The notes below the pieces were generated by a model. That model did not search any database. It was not told the DNA's origin and worked only from the letters and a program-made list of their open reading frames with translations. Both the position numbers and the translations under genes were made by a program. A stretch of DNA of 64,000 nt. Origin: Streptomyces sp. CB00455 (lineage in GTDB: Bacteria > Actinomycetota > Actinomycetes > Streptomycetales > Streptomycetaceae). Location of the stretch: positions 806,001 to 870,000 of the forward strand of contig NZ_LIVQ01000001.1 in assembly GCF_001905445.1 (NCBI RefSeq). Reading direction: 5' to 3'. How positions within the stretch are numbered: the stretch's first letter is position 1; each line of letters opens with the position of its first letter. Positions 18,443 through 26,198 of the stretch are shown here, piece by piece.

Positions 18443-20224
18443 TCAGTGGATGCCGTGCGCCTGGAGCCAGATCTCCAGCGTCGCCACCTGCCACAGGGTG
18501 CTGGCCCCGCGTTTCGCGCGGTAGCGGTCGGGTTCCGCCAGCATCCGGGCCACGTGGCGCTGGTCGAATATCCCCCGGCGGCGCGCCTCCGGGGCCGTCA
18601 GGGCGTCCCGTACCCGCGCCAGCACCGGCTCGGCCATGTGCCGGACGGCCGGCACCGGGAAGTAGCCCTTCGGGCGGTCGACGATCTCCCGGGGCAGGAT
18701 CGTGCGTCCGAGATCCTTGAGCACGCCCTTGCCGCCCTGCGCCAGCTTCAGCTGCGCAGGACAGGCCGCGGCCAGTTCGACGAGCTCGTGGTCCAGGAAC
18801 GGGACCCTCGCCTCCAGGCCCCACGCCATCGTCATGTTGTCGACCCGCTTGACGGGGTCGTCGGCCATCAGCGCGTGGACGTCCATGCGCAGGGCGGCGT
18901 CCAGGGCGGTTTCGGCCCCCGGGGCCGCCATATGGGTGCGGACGAAGTCCCGCGAGGCGTCGTGGTCCGCCACGGCGTCCGGGTGCAGCATGGCGCTGAG
19001 TTCGGTGTGCGTCCGGTCGAAGTAGGCGTCGGCGTACGCGTCCGCCGCGCCCGCCCGGGGGGCCGCGGCGATCTGCGGGTACCAGTGGTATCCGGCGAAC
19101 ACCTCGTCCGCGCCCTGGCCGCACAACACGACCTTGACCTCTTTGGAGACCTGTTCCGACAACATGTGGAACGCCACGGCGTCGTGGCTGACCATCGGCT
19201 CGCTCATGGCGCCGATCGCCGCTTCCAGCGCGGCCGGGAGCCGGTCGGACAGGATCATGAACTGGTGGTGGTCGGTCGAGTAGCGGCGGGCGATCAGGTC
19301 GGAGTACCGGAACTCGTCCCCCTCCTCCCCGTGCTCCGATTCGAAGCCCATCGCGAAGGTCGCGAGGTCCGCGCGCCCCTCCTCGGCGAGCAGCGCCACG
19401 ATCAGGCTGGAGTCCAGGCCGCCCGACAGGAGCACGCCCACGGGGACGTCCGCGACGGTGCGCCGCCGTACGGCCGTGCGCAGCGCGTCGTGCACCGCTT
19501 CCTGCCAGAGCGCCGGGTCCTCGCCGAGTTCGGAGTGCCGGGTGTAGGAGGGCTGCCAGTAGCAGTGGTCGTGGTGGGTGCCGTCCCGCTCGATGACGCG
19601 GACGGTGGCCGGCGGGATCTTGCGCACTCCGGCCAGTACGGTGCGGGGCGCCACCACCGTGCCGTGCCACGTCAGGTACTGGTGGAGCGCCACCGGGTCG
19701 AGGGACGTGTCGACGCCTCCGCCGGCCAGCAGGGCGGGCAGGGTGGAGGCGAAGCGCAGCCGGTCGCCGTCCTCGGTGACGTACAGGGGCTTGATGCCCA
19801 GCCGGTCACGGACCAGCACGACGCGGCCGGTCTCGTGCTCGACGAGAGCGAAGGCGAACATGCCGACGAGGTGCTGGACGCACTCCCGTCCCCACTGGCC
19901 GTACGCCTTGACGACCACCTCGGTGTCGGAGTCGGAGAAGAAGCGGTGGCCCAGCGCTTCGAGCCGGGCGCGCAGCTCGCGGTAGTTGTAGATGCAGCCG
20001 TTGAAGACGGCCGTCAGTCCCAGCTGTGCGTCGCTCATGGGCTGGGAGCCGCGCTCGGAGAGGTCGATGATCTTCAGGCGCCGGTGTCCGAGGGCCACCG
20101 CCCCCTGCGACCACGCGCCTCTGCCGTCCGGTCCGCGCGCCTCCAGCGCGTCGGTCATGCGTTCGACCGCGGCGAGGTCGGGTCGGCCGCCGTCGAAACG
20201 CACCTCTCCGCTCAAGCCGCACAC
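18443..20224 (-). CDS. Glutamine-dependent amidotransferase, asparagine synthase (AsnB) family
   Basis: 593 residues from GTG 20224. Class II glutaminase domain: Cys2 nucleophile ('MCGLSGEV') after Met removal, 'RGPDGRGAW' and 'FNGCIYNY'. Synthetase domain: PP-loop 'SGGLDSS' at 267-273 and 'GQGADEVFAGY'. It transfers glutamine-derived ammonia to an adenylated carboxylate, giving an amide. Overall it resembles the N-acetylglutaminylglutamine amidotransferases more than housekeeping AsnB, but the partner ligase of that osmolyte pathway (GNAT plus ATP-grasp) is not present; instead a PGM1-like ligase lies upstream. Its start overlaps a 38-codon ORF by 13 nt, suggesting translational coupling. 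Substrate unknown. Confidence 0.85.
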   Translation of the reverse strand: MCGLSGEVRFDGGRPDLAAVERMTDALEARGPDGRGAWSQGAVALGHRRLKIIDLSERGSQPMSDAQLGLTAVFNGCIYNYRELRARLEALGHRFFSDSDTEVVVKAYGQWGRECVQHLVGMFAFALVEHETGRVVLVRDRLGIKPLYVTEDGDRLRFASTLPALLAGGGVDTSLDPVALHQYLTWHGTVVAPRTVLAGVRKIPPATVRVIERDGTHHDHCYWQPSYTRHSELGEDPALWQEAVHDALRTAVRRRTVADVPVGVLLSGGLDSSLIVALLAEEGRADLATFAMGFESEHGEEGDEFRYSDLIARRYSTDHHQFMILSDRLPAALEAAIGAMSEPMVSHDAVAFHMLSEQVSKEVKVVLCGQGADEVFAGYHWYPQIAAAPRAGAADAYADAYFDRTHTELSAMLHPDAVADHDASRDFVRTHMAAPGAETALDAALRMDVHALMADDPVKRVDNMTMAWGLEARVPFLDHELVELAAACPAQLKLAQGGKGVLKDLGRTILPREIVDRPKGYFPVPAVRHMAEPVLARVRDALTAPEARRRGIFDQRHVARMLAEPDRYRAKRGASTLWQVATLEIWLQAHGIH

Positions 20225-20328
20225 GGGGCACCTACCGCAGCCGGCGCGTTCACCACGAGGACGGCGCTTCGCGGGCAGCGCCCCCTCACGACCTCAATCT
20301 CCGTGGAGGACCAGGTCACGTACGACAT
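20212..20328 (-). CDS. 38-aa ORF overlapping the start of the amidotransferase gene
   Basis: ATG 20328 has an excellent AGGAG site 6 nt upstream. The frame codes 38 residues, beginning MSYVTWSSTEIEVVRG and ending in APCAA, and stops with TGA 13 nt inside the amidotransferase gene. The amidotransferase GTG itself has no clear ribosome-binding site, so ribosomes finishing this ORF would restart there. The product has one Trp, two Cys and a hydrophobic 'AVLVV' stretch. It could be a leader peptide controlling the operon, a precursor peptide for the neighbouring ligase, or only a coupling device. Not annotated in any family I know. Confidence 0.5.
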   Translation of the reverse strand: MSYVTWSSTEIEVVRGRCPRSAVLVVNAPAAVGAPCAA

Positions 20329-20838
20329 TCTTCACTCCTGTGCCAGTTGGGGCCGGCGCTTGCGGGCCGGTCCGCTCGGGCGATGGACATACGGGGCCCC
20401 TGCCCGCCCGAAGGTCACTTAAGCGGCCGCCCACCCCACGCGCCACGGACCGTAGGCCCTGTTTCGGGGTGTACGGGGTGGCCTTCTCCCGGGACGGGAC
20501 AGCGGACGAGCGGGTGTGAGAGCGCTTTCGGGGAGCCCCGCCCGCGCCGTCAGATCCGGCGGATCCCGGAGGCCGACGGCAGAACCAGGCCCCCGGGCGC
20601 TTCGGATCCCGGACTCCCGGACTCTCCGGCTCTCGGGCCGCCGGGGTCCCGAGCGCCCGGGCTCCCGGGGCGGTGCGTCGTACCGCTCACGAGGCGGCTC
20701 GCCACGAGCGGGACCACCGTGGCCGTACCGGCACCCGCCCGGCACCCCTCCGGTCCCGGGCGACGACACGCCGCGCACCGCGCGCTGCGCGCTGCGCACC
20801 GCACGCCGGCCACTCGACGCGGCCGACGCAGGCGCGGC
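20329..20838. other. 510-bp gap between PGM1-like ligase gene and small ORF
   Basis: On the minus strand this follows the ligase stop and leads into the 38-codon ORF. It holds inverted and direct repeats of CCGGG/CTCCGG type around 20600-20680, which may form a terminator, and a less GC-rich stretch near 20410-20430 (CTTAAG) that could be part of a promoter. A 126-codon frame here is Arg/Pro-rich with no ribosome-binding site and looks like noise. No convincing gene. Confidence 0.4.
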
Positions 20839-22122
20839 TCAGCCGTCCTCGAACTCCAGGGCCCGCGCCAGTCCCTCTTCCCGCTCGCGCACCCCTTCCT
20901 CGTGCGCGGCGATGACCGCGTAGCGCCAGGAACGGCCGTCCTGCGGCGCATCCGCGTAGAGCACGACCCCTTGACCGTGCTCCGGGTCGAAAGCCAGGCC
21001 GTGCACGCGCAGCCGGTCGAGGGCTTCCTCGAAGCCGAGGGGGCGGCGCGTCCGTCTCTTCGCCACCACCCAGGCCGGGTCGGCGAGGCCGGAAGCCGCC
21101 GCCAGCCGCATGACCATCGCGTGGGGCGTCGTCGTCGCCGTACGGCGGACGTTGCTCTCACTGGCGTACGCCACGCCGTCCGTGCCGACGAGGGCGTCCA
21201 CCCCGAACGGGCCGAGGTAGCCGTGGCCGGACAAGTGACGGCCCAGCCGCATCCCCCACTCCTCCAGTTCTGCGGCCACGTGCGCGCAGGACGGCGGCAG
21301 CGGCGACACGTAGCCAGTGAAGGCGCCCCGTTCCGTGCGCATCGCACCGCTGAACAGGGCGCGCGTTCCGGAGGGGGTGTTCTCCATCTGGATGCTGACG
21401 GACTCGGCGACGGGCACGCACTCCTCCACCACCCACGTGCCCTGCGGGCCGCCGACCGTGTCCAGCGCCAGGTCGGTTTCCCGCACGTCCGTCCGCGAGA
21501 GGAAGCGCAGCCCGTGGCCTCCCGCCGAGCGGTCTGGCTTGACCACCACCCGCTCGTGCCGCTCCAGCAGCTGCCGTACGACCTCCTCGACTTCCGGGCG
21601 CAGGCACACCCGTCCCGCCGGCAGGCGCATGTCCAGCTGCTCGGCGGCGTGGCGGAAACCGGCCTTCGTGTTCAGCAGCATGATCGTCAGCAGTGCGGCG
21701 GCCGCATGGTCCACCGTGGCGTAGGGGTGCACGGTGAGCCCGAGTTCCCGCGCGAAGGCGATGGCGGAGGCGTCCAGGGCGGTGGGCAGCAGAGCCGTGC
21801 CCGGCCGGCCGGCGTAGGTCCGTACCCGCTCCAGGAGCCCGGCCCGGTGGACCGCTTCCGCGAGGGGGACGACACCGGCCGGTGGCACTTCGATGACAGC
21901 GGTCCGCTCGCCGGGCACTCCCGTCAGGCGGCTCACGTAACGGCGGAACTCGTCGCTGAGGGGCCCCGGGGTCACCAGCACGTCCCCGGCCCGCAGCAGC
22001 CAGGCCTTGCGCGGTGCCTGCTCGGCCCACCGCTCCAGCACCTGGCCCTCCTGAAGATCGACCGCAAGGTCGGAGAGGAAATTGGCGAAGACCACCAGGG
22101 GCGCTGCGTCCGGTTCGTGCAC
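20839..22122 (-). CDS. PGM1-like peptide ligase with pre-ATP-grasp and ATP-grasp domains
   Basis: 427 residues from GTG 22122, which has GGGAGGA 5 nt upstream; the in-frame ATG 12 codons earlier has no such site. Residues 8-70 fit a pre-ATP-grasp domain ('WLLRAGDVLVTPGPLSDEF'). The ATP-grasp core has Lys195 and the loop 'SAGGHG' (199-204), and the metal site 'ESNVRRTATTTPH' (322-334) resembles the N-x-R-x-x-G-T-x-H-P motif of PGM1, the ligase of pheganomycin biosynthesis. The last 80 residues match the C-terminal domain of that family ('FEEALDRLRVHGLAF'). It should join a carboxylate to an amine, probably a peptide. It lies upstream of the amidotransferase and peptidase on the same strand. 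Confidence 0.8.
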   Translation of the reverse strand: MHEPDAAPLVVFANFLSDLAVDLQEGQVLERWAEQAPRKAWLLRAGDVLVTPGPLSDEFRRYVSRLTGVPGERTAVIEVPPAGVVPLAEAVHRAGLLERVRTYAGRPGTALLPTALDASAIAFARELGLTVHPYATVDHAAAALLTIMLLNTKAGFRHAAEQLDMRLPAGRVCLRPEVEEVVRQLLERHERVVVKPDRSAGGHGLRFLSRTDVRETDLALDTVGGPQGTWVVEECVPVAESVSIQMENTPSGTRALFSGAMRTERGAFTGYVSPLPPSCAHVAAELEEWGMRLGRHLSGHGYLGPFGVDALVGTDGVAYASESNVRRTATTTPHAMVMRLAAASGLADPAWVVAKRRTRRPLGFEEALDRLRVHGLAFDPEHGQGVVLYADAPQDGRSWRYAVIAAHEEGVREREEGLARALEFEDG

Positions 22123-22204
22123 GGCTCTTCCTCCCACTGTCACCTGAGGCCACCGCACGGTGGCAGGACCACGGGACCGCCCCCTGCCGCCGCCGGCCGG
22201 GCCC

Positions 22205-22441
22205 CTACGAAGAAGGGTCCTCCCCGGTACGGGGCGACGCCTGCTGCAGGCGGTCGATCAGTGTGGACGCCTCGGCCTTGGTCAGCATCTCCGGAAGCTG
22301 CTCACCGGCTTCGCGGGCCAGCGTCCGGAGGTAGCTGAGCTGGGGCGCGGTCGCTGGCTCGTCACCGGTCACCCAGTCCTCCACGTCCTTGGCCGGGCTG
22401 CCCGCGTCGTCCTGGGGGGTCGGGTTCTCTCGCTCGTTCAT
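22205..22441 (-). CDS. DUF3072 domain protein (78 aa)
   Basis: Small acidic cytoplasmic protein. The C-terminal half 'ATAPQLSYLRTLAREAGE' followed by 'LTKAEASTLIDRLQ' is the typical DUF3072 core, two helices that resemble the DNA-interacting 'T-x-x-Q' segment found in several actinobacterial small proteins. The N-terminal 30 residues are disordered. Start ATG 22441 has only a weak ribosome-binding site. It is 82 nt upstream of the ligase gene on the same strand and might share its transcript. Function unknown. Confidence 0.75.
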   Translation of the reverse strand: MNERENPTPQDDAGSPAKDVEDWVTGDEPATAPQLSYLRTLAREAGEQLPEMLTKAEASTLIDRLQQASPRTGEDPSS

Positions 22442-22530
22442 GCGGTGCGGCTACCCGATTTCCGCCCGGCCATCCGGCAGGCGTCCGCCGCGAATGACGC
22501 CCGCGGTCGTGAGCCCGGCCGGCGGTGGTG

Positions 22531-23127
22531 TCAGTCGTCGCCGGCTTCCTGTCCGGGCCGCAGACGGCCGGACCACCGGGGCTCGACGCTCTCCCATTCG
22601 CTCTCCCACGCCCGTCCGCTGCGTGCGTCGACGGACCGCAGGCGCACGCAGATGGCGGCGCCCGCGGTGAGCACGATGAGGGCCGCCGCCCCCGCGGCGA
22701 GCCCGAGGGCGTTCAGGGCGATGTCGGACGTGCCGGGCGGGTCGGCGGCCGCGTTGCCGTTGTCGTCGACCCGGACGTGCACGGTGTCTCCGTTCCTGGT
22801 CGCCGCCGGGACGGAGACGGTGGCCGTATGGACGCGGTGGAAGCCATCACGCCAGGTCGCGCGGGCCACCGGGACGGGGCGGGCGCCCGGTCCCGTCCCG
22901 GCCAGGTAGGTGGTCCGGCCGACCGTCACGGCCGTGACCGAGTGCCGGTGGCGTGCGGTCTCCTCGGCGGCGCGGCCGGCGTCCGTCCAGGCAGTGCGTC
23001 CGACGGCGGCGCCGCAGATCACGGCCAGCAGGCAGGCCAGAAGGAAGGCGACGTGCAGGCGGGCACGCGTGCGGTCGGCGTCACGCCTGAGCGGATTGTC
23101 CCGGGCCCCCGGCGTGCGGTGGGGCAT
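22531..23127 (-). CDS. Rv1733c-like two-helix membrane protein
   Basis: 198 residues. Two transmembrane helices flank an extracytoplasmic domain: the first near residues 25-48 ('LHVAFLLACLLAVICGAAVG') and the second near 138-160 (Ala/Leu-rich). The loop between is about 90 residues, beta-rich, with 'RVDDNGNAAADPPG' near its end. This architecture and the motif 'W-x-D-G-F-x-R' are those of the Rv1733c family, part of the dormancy regulon in mycobacteria. Two downstream-oriented neighbours (HTH-PNPOx and zinc alcohol dehydrogenase) fit the same stress theme. Molecular role unknown. Confidence 0.78.
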   Translation of the reverse strand: MPHRTPGARDNPLRRDADRTRARLHVAFLLACLLAVICGAAVGRTAWTDAGRAAEETARHRHSVTAVTVGRTTYLAGTGPGARPVPVARATWRDGFHRVHTATVSVPAATRNGDTVHVRVDDNGNAAADPPGTSDIALNALGLAAGAAALIVLTAGAAICVRLRSVDARSGRAWESEWESVEPRWSGRLRPGQEAGDD

Positions 23128-23238
23128 GACGCGCCTCCGTGATCCGTCCCAGTCGGCCCGCCGGCTCGGGCGGCGAGCTCGGCGCTGATGTCGTGGGCCC
23201 GGGTCCGCGTCGTGGGTCCGGGTCCGCGCCCCCTTCGC

Positions 23239-23934
23239 TCATGACTCGTGCGTGACGCGACGGCCGGTGAGCCGCAGGGGGGTGAGTTTCATCCAGTGGG
23301 TGCGCGGGCCGCCGGCCCAGGGCTGGGACCGCGCGATGGCCACCAGGTGCTGGATCTCCTCGGGGTCCGTGACGGCTCGCAGTTCGCCCACGGCCAGGAC
23401 GCTCCAGCCGCCGGCGGTGACGTCGTCGATGTTGTCGATCTCGAAGGCGACCTCGGTCCCCTCCGCTTGGGCCGCGAGGGTTTCCGCGGCGGTGCGGAAC
23501 GCGATGTCGGCCCCCGCGATCAGGTAGTTGACCGGGAAGACGGCCGGACCGTCGGGGGTGTAGACGGCGATGCGTCCCACTCCGTGCGTACCGAGCAGTC
23601 CCCGGCACTCGTCCTCCTCCAGCGTGACCAGCGCGGTGTCGCGGCGGGCTGTGGAACGGCCGCGTACGCGTCCGGCGTTCGCGCCGGTCAGGTCGTCGAC
23701 CGTGACGCCGAGTACGTCGGCGACGCGGACGAGGGTGCCGAAGGACGGAGAGGCCGCGTGGTCCTCCAGGTAGGCGATGTAATTGGCGTCGGCCCCGCAC
23801 TTGCGGCCCAGTTCCTCACGGCTGAGGCCGAGGGCGGTGCGGCGGGCCGCCATGCGGCGGCCGAGGTCGGTGCGTCCGGCCCTCTCGCCAGAGTGCTGCG
23901 GGTGCGTGCCCGGTGTGCTCTCCACGGCAGTCAC
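23239..23934 (-). CDS. HTH regulator fused to a pyridoxamine-5'-phosphate-oxidase-like domain
   Basis: 231 residues from GTG 23934, whose GTGA overlaps the stop of the alcohol dehydrogenase gene by 4 nt, so translation is coupled. Residues 24-83 form an XRE-type helix-turn-helix ('RRTALGLSREELGRKCGAD' then 'YLEDHAASPSFGTL'). Residues 100-225 form a split-barrel flavin/F420-binding domain of the PNPOx-like kind ('GVGRIAVYTPDGPAVFPVNY'). The fusion could sense redox state or a cofactor and control nearby genes. Such fusions occur in Streptomyces stress/dormancy loci. No experimental role known to me. Confidence 0.85.
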   Translation of the reverse strand: MTAVESTPGTHPQHSGERAGRTDLGRRMAARRTALGLSREELGRKCGADANYIAYLEDHAASPSFGTLVRVADVLGVTVDDLTGANAGRVRGRSTARRDTALVTLEEDECRGLLGTHGVGRIAVYTPDGPAVFPVNYLIAGADIAFRTAAETLAAQAEGTEVAFEIDNIDDVTAGGWSVLAVGELRAVTDPEEIQHLVAIARSQPWAGGPRTHWMKLTPLRLTGRRVTHES

Positions 23935-25007
23935 TGCTCCTGGGGCGCTACGGCGACGATGTCGTGCCGGGACCCGCCCAGCACGACCTTGAGCGCGCCG
24001 GTGTCGGCGGCGCGCGAGAAGACGTCGTACGCCTCTTCCATCCGGTCCAGCTCGAAGCGGTGGGTGACCATCGCGGCGCCGGGCAGGCGGCCCGCGGTCA
24101 TCATGCGCAGCAGCATGGGGGTGGAGTGGGTGTCGACGAGACCGGTGGTGATGGTGACGTCCTTGATCCAGAGGTCTTCGAGGTGCAGGGTGGCCGGCCT
24201 GCCGTGGACGCCGATGTTGGCGACGCGTCCGCCGGGGCGGACCATGCGGGTGCACATCTCGAAGGTCTCGGGGGCACCCACGGCTTCGATCACCACGTCC
24301 GCGCCGAGACCGCCGGTCAGGTCCTCGACCAGCCGCTCCGGCTCCTCCCGCGCGCTGGCCGTGGCATCAGCGCCGAGGTCGCGTGCGGCCGCCAGGCGGG
24401 AGGCGTCGAGGTCGACGGCGATGATCCGCCCCGGGCTGTAGAGCCTCGCGGTGGCGATGGCGGCCAGTCCCACGGGTCCGGTTCCCACCACGGTGACCGT
24501 GTCGCCGGGGCGCACGTTTCCGTTGAGCACGCCCACCTCGTAGGCGGTCGGGAAGACGTCGGCGAGCAGAACGGCGTCGGGTCCGTCCACGGCCCCGGGG
24601 AGCGGGTGGACGGAGAGGTCGGCGAAGGGGACACGGACGTATTCGGCCTGGGTGCCGTCGATGGTGTGCCCCAGGACCCAGCCGCCGCCGCCGCGGCACA
24701 GTCCGTAGTGGCGCTCGCGGCAGAAGCGGCAGCGGCCGCAGGAGGAGATGCAGGAGATGAGGACGCGGTCGCCGGGACGGACGCTGCGCACGTCGCCGCC
24801 GGTTTCGACCACGCTTCCGACGGCCTCGTGGCCCAGCACGCGGCCCGGCGTCACTTCCGGTACGTCGCCCTTGACGATGTGCAGGTCGGTGCCGCAGATG
24901 GTGACGGCTTCGATCCGGACGATCGCGTCGGCAGCGTCCTTGATCGCGGGGTCCGGGACGTCCTGCCAGGCGGTCTGCCCGGGGCCCTCGAAGACGAGTG
25001 CCTTCAT
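23931..25007 (-). CDS. Zinc-dependent alcohol dehydrogenase (MDR family)
   Basis: 358 residues. N-terminal GroES-like domain with catalytic zinc ligands Cys38, His60 and Glu61 ('GHEAVG') and the structural zinc set Cys90, Cys93, Cys96 and Cys104. The Rossmann fold has 'VVGTGPVGL' near 173 and 'VDLDASR' whose Asp suggests NAD(H). It oxidises an alcohol or reduces an aldehyde; substrate unknown. First gene of a two-gene operon with the HTH-PNPOx gene (4-nt overlap). Homologous enzymes sit in Streptomyces hypoxia/stress clusters, so a redox-balancing role under low oxygen is a reasonable inference. Confidence 0.9.
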   Translation of the reverse strand: MKALVFEGPGQTAWQDVPDPAIKDAADAIVRIEAVTICGTDLHIVKGDVPEVTPGRVLGHEAVGSVVETGGDVRSVRPGDRVLISCISSCGRCRFCRERHYGLCRGGGGWVLGHTIDGTQAEYVRVPFADLSVHPLPGAVDGPDAVLLADVFPTAYEVGVLNGNVRPGDTVTVVGTGPVGLAAIATARLYSPGRIIAVDLDASRLAAARDLGADATASAREEPERLVEDLTGGLGADVVIEAVGAPETFEMCTRMVRPGGRVANIGVHGRPATLHLEDLWIKDVTITTGLVDTHSTPMLLRMMTAGRLPGAAMVTHRFELDRMEEAYDVFSRAADTGALKVVLGGSRHDIVAVAPQEQ

Positions 25008-25382
25008 GACTGCGGCCTCTCTGTGCTGTGCGGGAACGGGTCACCGCCAGGCTCCGTCCACGTACCTCCGTCCCGCTTCGGCCGACCGGTCCCTGCCGGG
25101 GGGCCGGTCGGGTCCCGTCGGGTCCGGTCACCCGCCTGCCGTCCGGTCATGCTGCGGTTCCCCGGCCGCGGTCGGACCGTCGCCTCGCCGAGGTTGCCGA
25201 TCGAGGGCGACCACGCCGGGACCTCCTCGACAGCCGTCTCTTCCAGGGTGTCGCGGACCCGCGCCGCCGCAACCGGGGCGAGCGGGCCCTGCCACCCCCG
25301 GCGCACGGGAGGCAGACCGGGTCCGGTCCGGTGCGCTCCGGTCCGGTGCGCACCGGGCCACGCCACGCCACTCCACTCCACT

Positions 25383-25427
25383 CCGGTCCGGTCCGGTCCG
25401 GTCCGGTCCGGTCCGGTTCGGTCCGGT
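25383..25427. repeat. CCGGT pentanucleotide tandem repeat
   Basis: Nine consecutive CCGGT units (the eighth reads TCGGT) run from 25383 to 25427, preceded by imperfect copies and ACTCC/ACGCC 5-mers from about 25320. This lies at the 3' side of the sortase gene, in the 438-bp gap 25008-25445 that otherwise holds no convincing gene. Copy number could vary by slippage. Confidence 0.8.
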
Positions 25428-25445
25428 GCGTCGAGGCGGCCTTGG

Positions 25446-26198
25446 TCACGCGGTCCCCGTCATGCGGGCGAACACGACCACGTTGCTGTCGTAGTAGTGC
25501 TTCTTCGGGTCGAAATCGCCGCCACAGGTGACCAGGCGTAGGCCCGCGTGGTCGAGGTTCTTGTAGACCTCCAGCGTGGGGAACCTGTCCTTGGGGTACT
25601 CGGCGACCCGGTCCACCGTGAAGGTGACCTTCTTGCCGTCCCGCCGGGTCACCTCGATGGTGTCACCGGCTTTCATCGTCTTCAGCTTCTCGAACACGGC
25701 CGCGGCGCCGTTCCACGTGACATGGCCCGCGATCACGGCCGGCCCCTGGGAGCCGGGCGTCGGCCCCGGCTCGTACCAGCCGGCGAGAGCCGGATCCTTC
25801 GGGGTCTGCATGGTTCCGTCCTGGTTCAGCCGCAGCGTCTCCAGGGAGCTGGAAAGACCGAGGGACGGAATGGTGATCTTCTGCGGCTCCGACCGGGCGA
25901 GGACGGGCTCGGCCTGGCCCGGACCGCTCTGCGCCCCACCCGCGGCCGATGCGCCGTGGCCGCTGTGGCCGCCGGCGGACGCCGCCCCGGACGGAGTGCT
26001 TTGGGCGCCACCGCCGGCCGGCGTCGTCGCGCTCTGCGGGGCCGGGCCCCGAGGGGCGGGGGCTGCCCCCGTGTCCCGGCCGGCGCACCCCGTCAGGAGC
26101 AGTGCGGCCAGGGCGCCGGCGGCGAGGAGGCCCGCGGTGCGGCGGCGCCGGGGCCACGCGGCGGACGCCGCCGGCGGGAAGGGGCCGGTGGACTTCAC
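25446..26198 (-). CDS. Class F sortase
   Basis: 250 residues. N-terminal membrane anchor or lipoprotein signal ('LLAAGALAALLLTGC', Cys38), a Gly/Ser/Ala-rich spacer to about residue 100, then the sortase barrel. Catalytic residues are His159 ('AGHVTW'), Cys225 ('LVTCGG') and Arg245. The 'TLxTC' motif here reads 'RLVTCGG', and size and lack of an extra helix fit class F, the actinobacterial class. It joins surface proteins to the cell wall. It is translationally coupled (4-nt overlap) to the upstream gene, whose C-terminus looks like a substrate. Confidence 0.9.
   Translation of the reverse strand: MKSTGPFPPAASAAWPRRRRTAGLLAAGALAALLLTGCAGRDTGAAPAPRGPAPQSATTPAGGGAQSTPSGAASAGGHSGHGASAAGGAQSGPGQAEPVLARSEPQKITIPSLGLSSSLETLRLNQDGTMQTPKDPALAGWYEPGPTPGSQGPAVIAGHVTWNGAAAVFEKLKTMKAGDTIEVTRRDGKKVTFTVDRVAEYPKDRFPTLEVYKNLDHAGLRLVTCGGDFDPKKHYYDSNVVVFARMTGTA

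Noticed and set aside
18443..20224. Lasso-peptide cyclase (asparagine-synthetase-like) as identity of the AsnB gene
   Set aside because: The protein has a complete N-terminal glutaminase with Cys2; lasso cyclases usually lack a functional one, and no lasso leader peptidase or precursor with an N-terminal Gly core is nearby.
20419..20799. 126-codon minus-strand frame between ligase and amidotransferase
   Set aside because: Arg/Pro/Gly-rich without ribosome-binding site or codon pattern; overlaps simple repeats. Treated as non-coding.
18443..22122. NAGGN osmolyte (N-acetylglutaminylglutamine amide) operon
   Set aside because: The amidotransferase fits but the ATP-grasp gene has no GNAT N-terminal half and instead a pre-ATP-grasp and PGM1-like C-terminus, and the M42 peptidase partner is absent. 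Kept only as a comparison.
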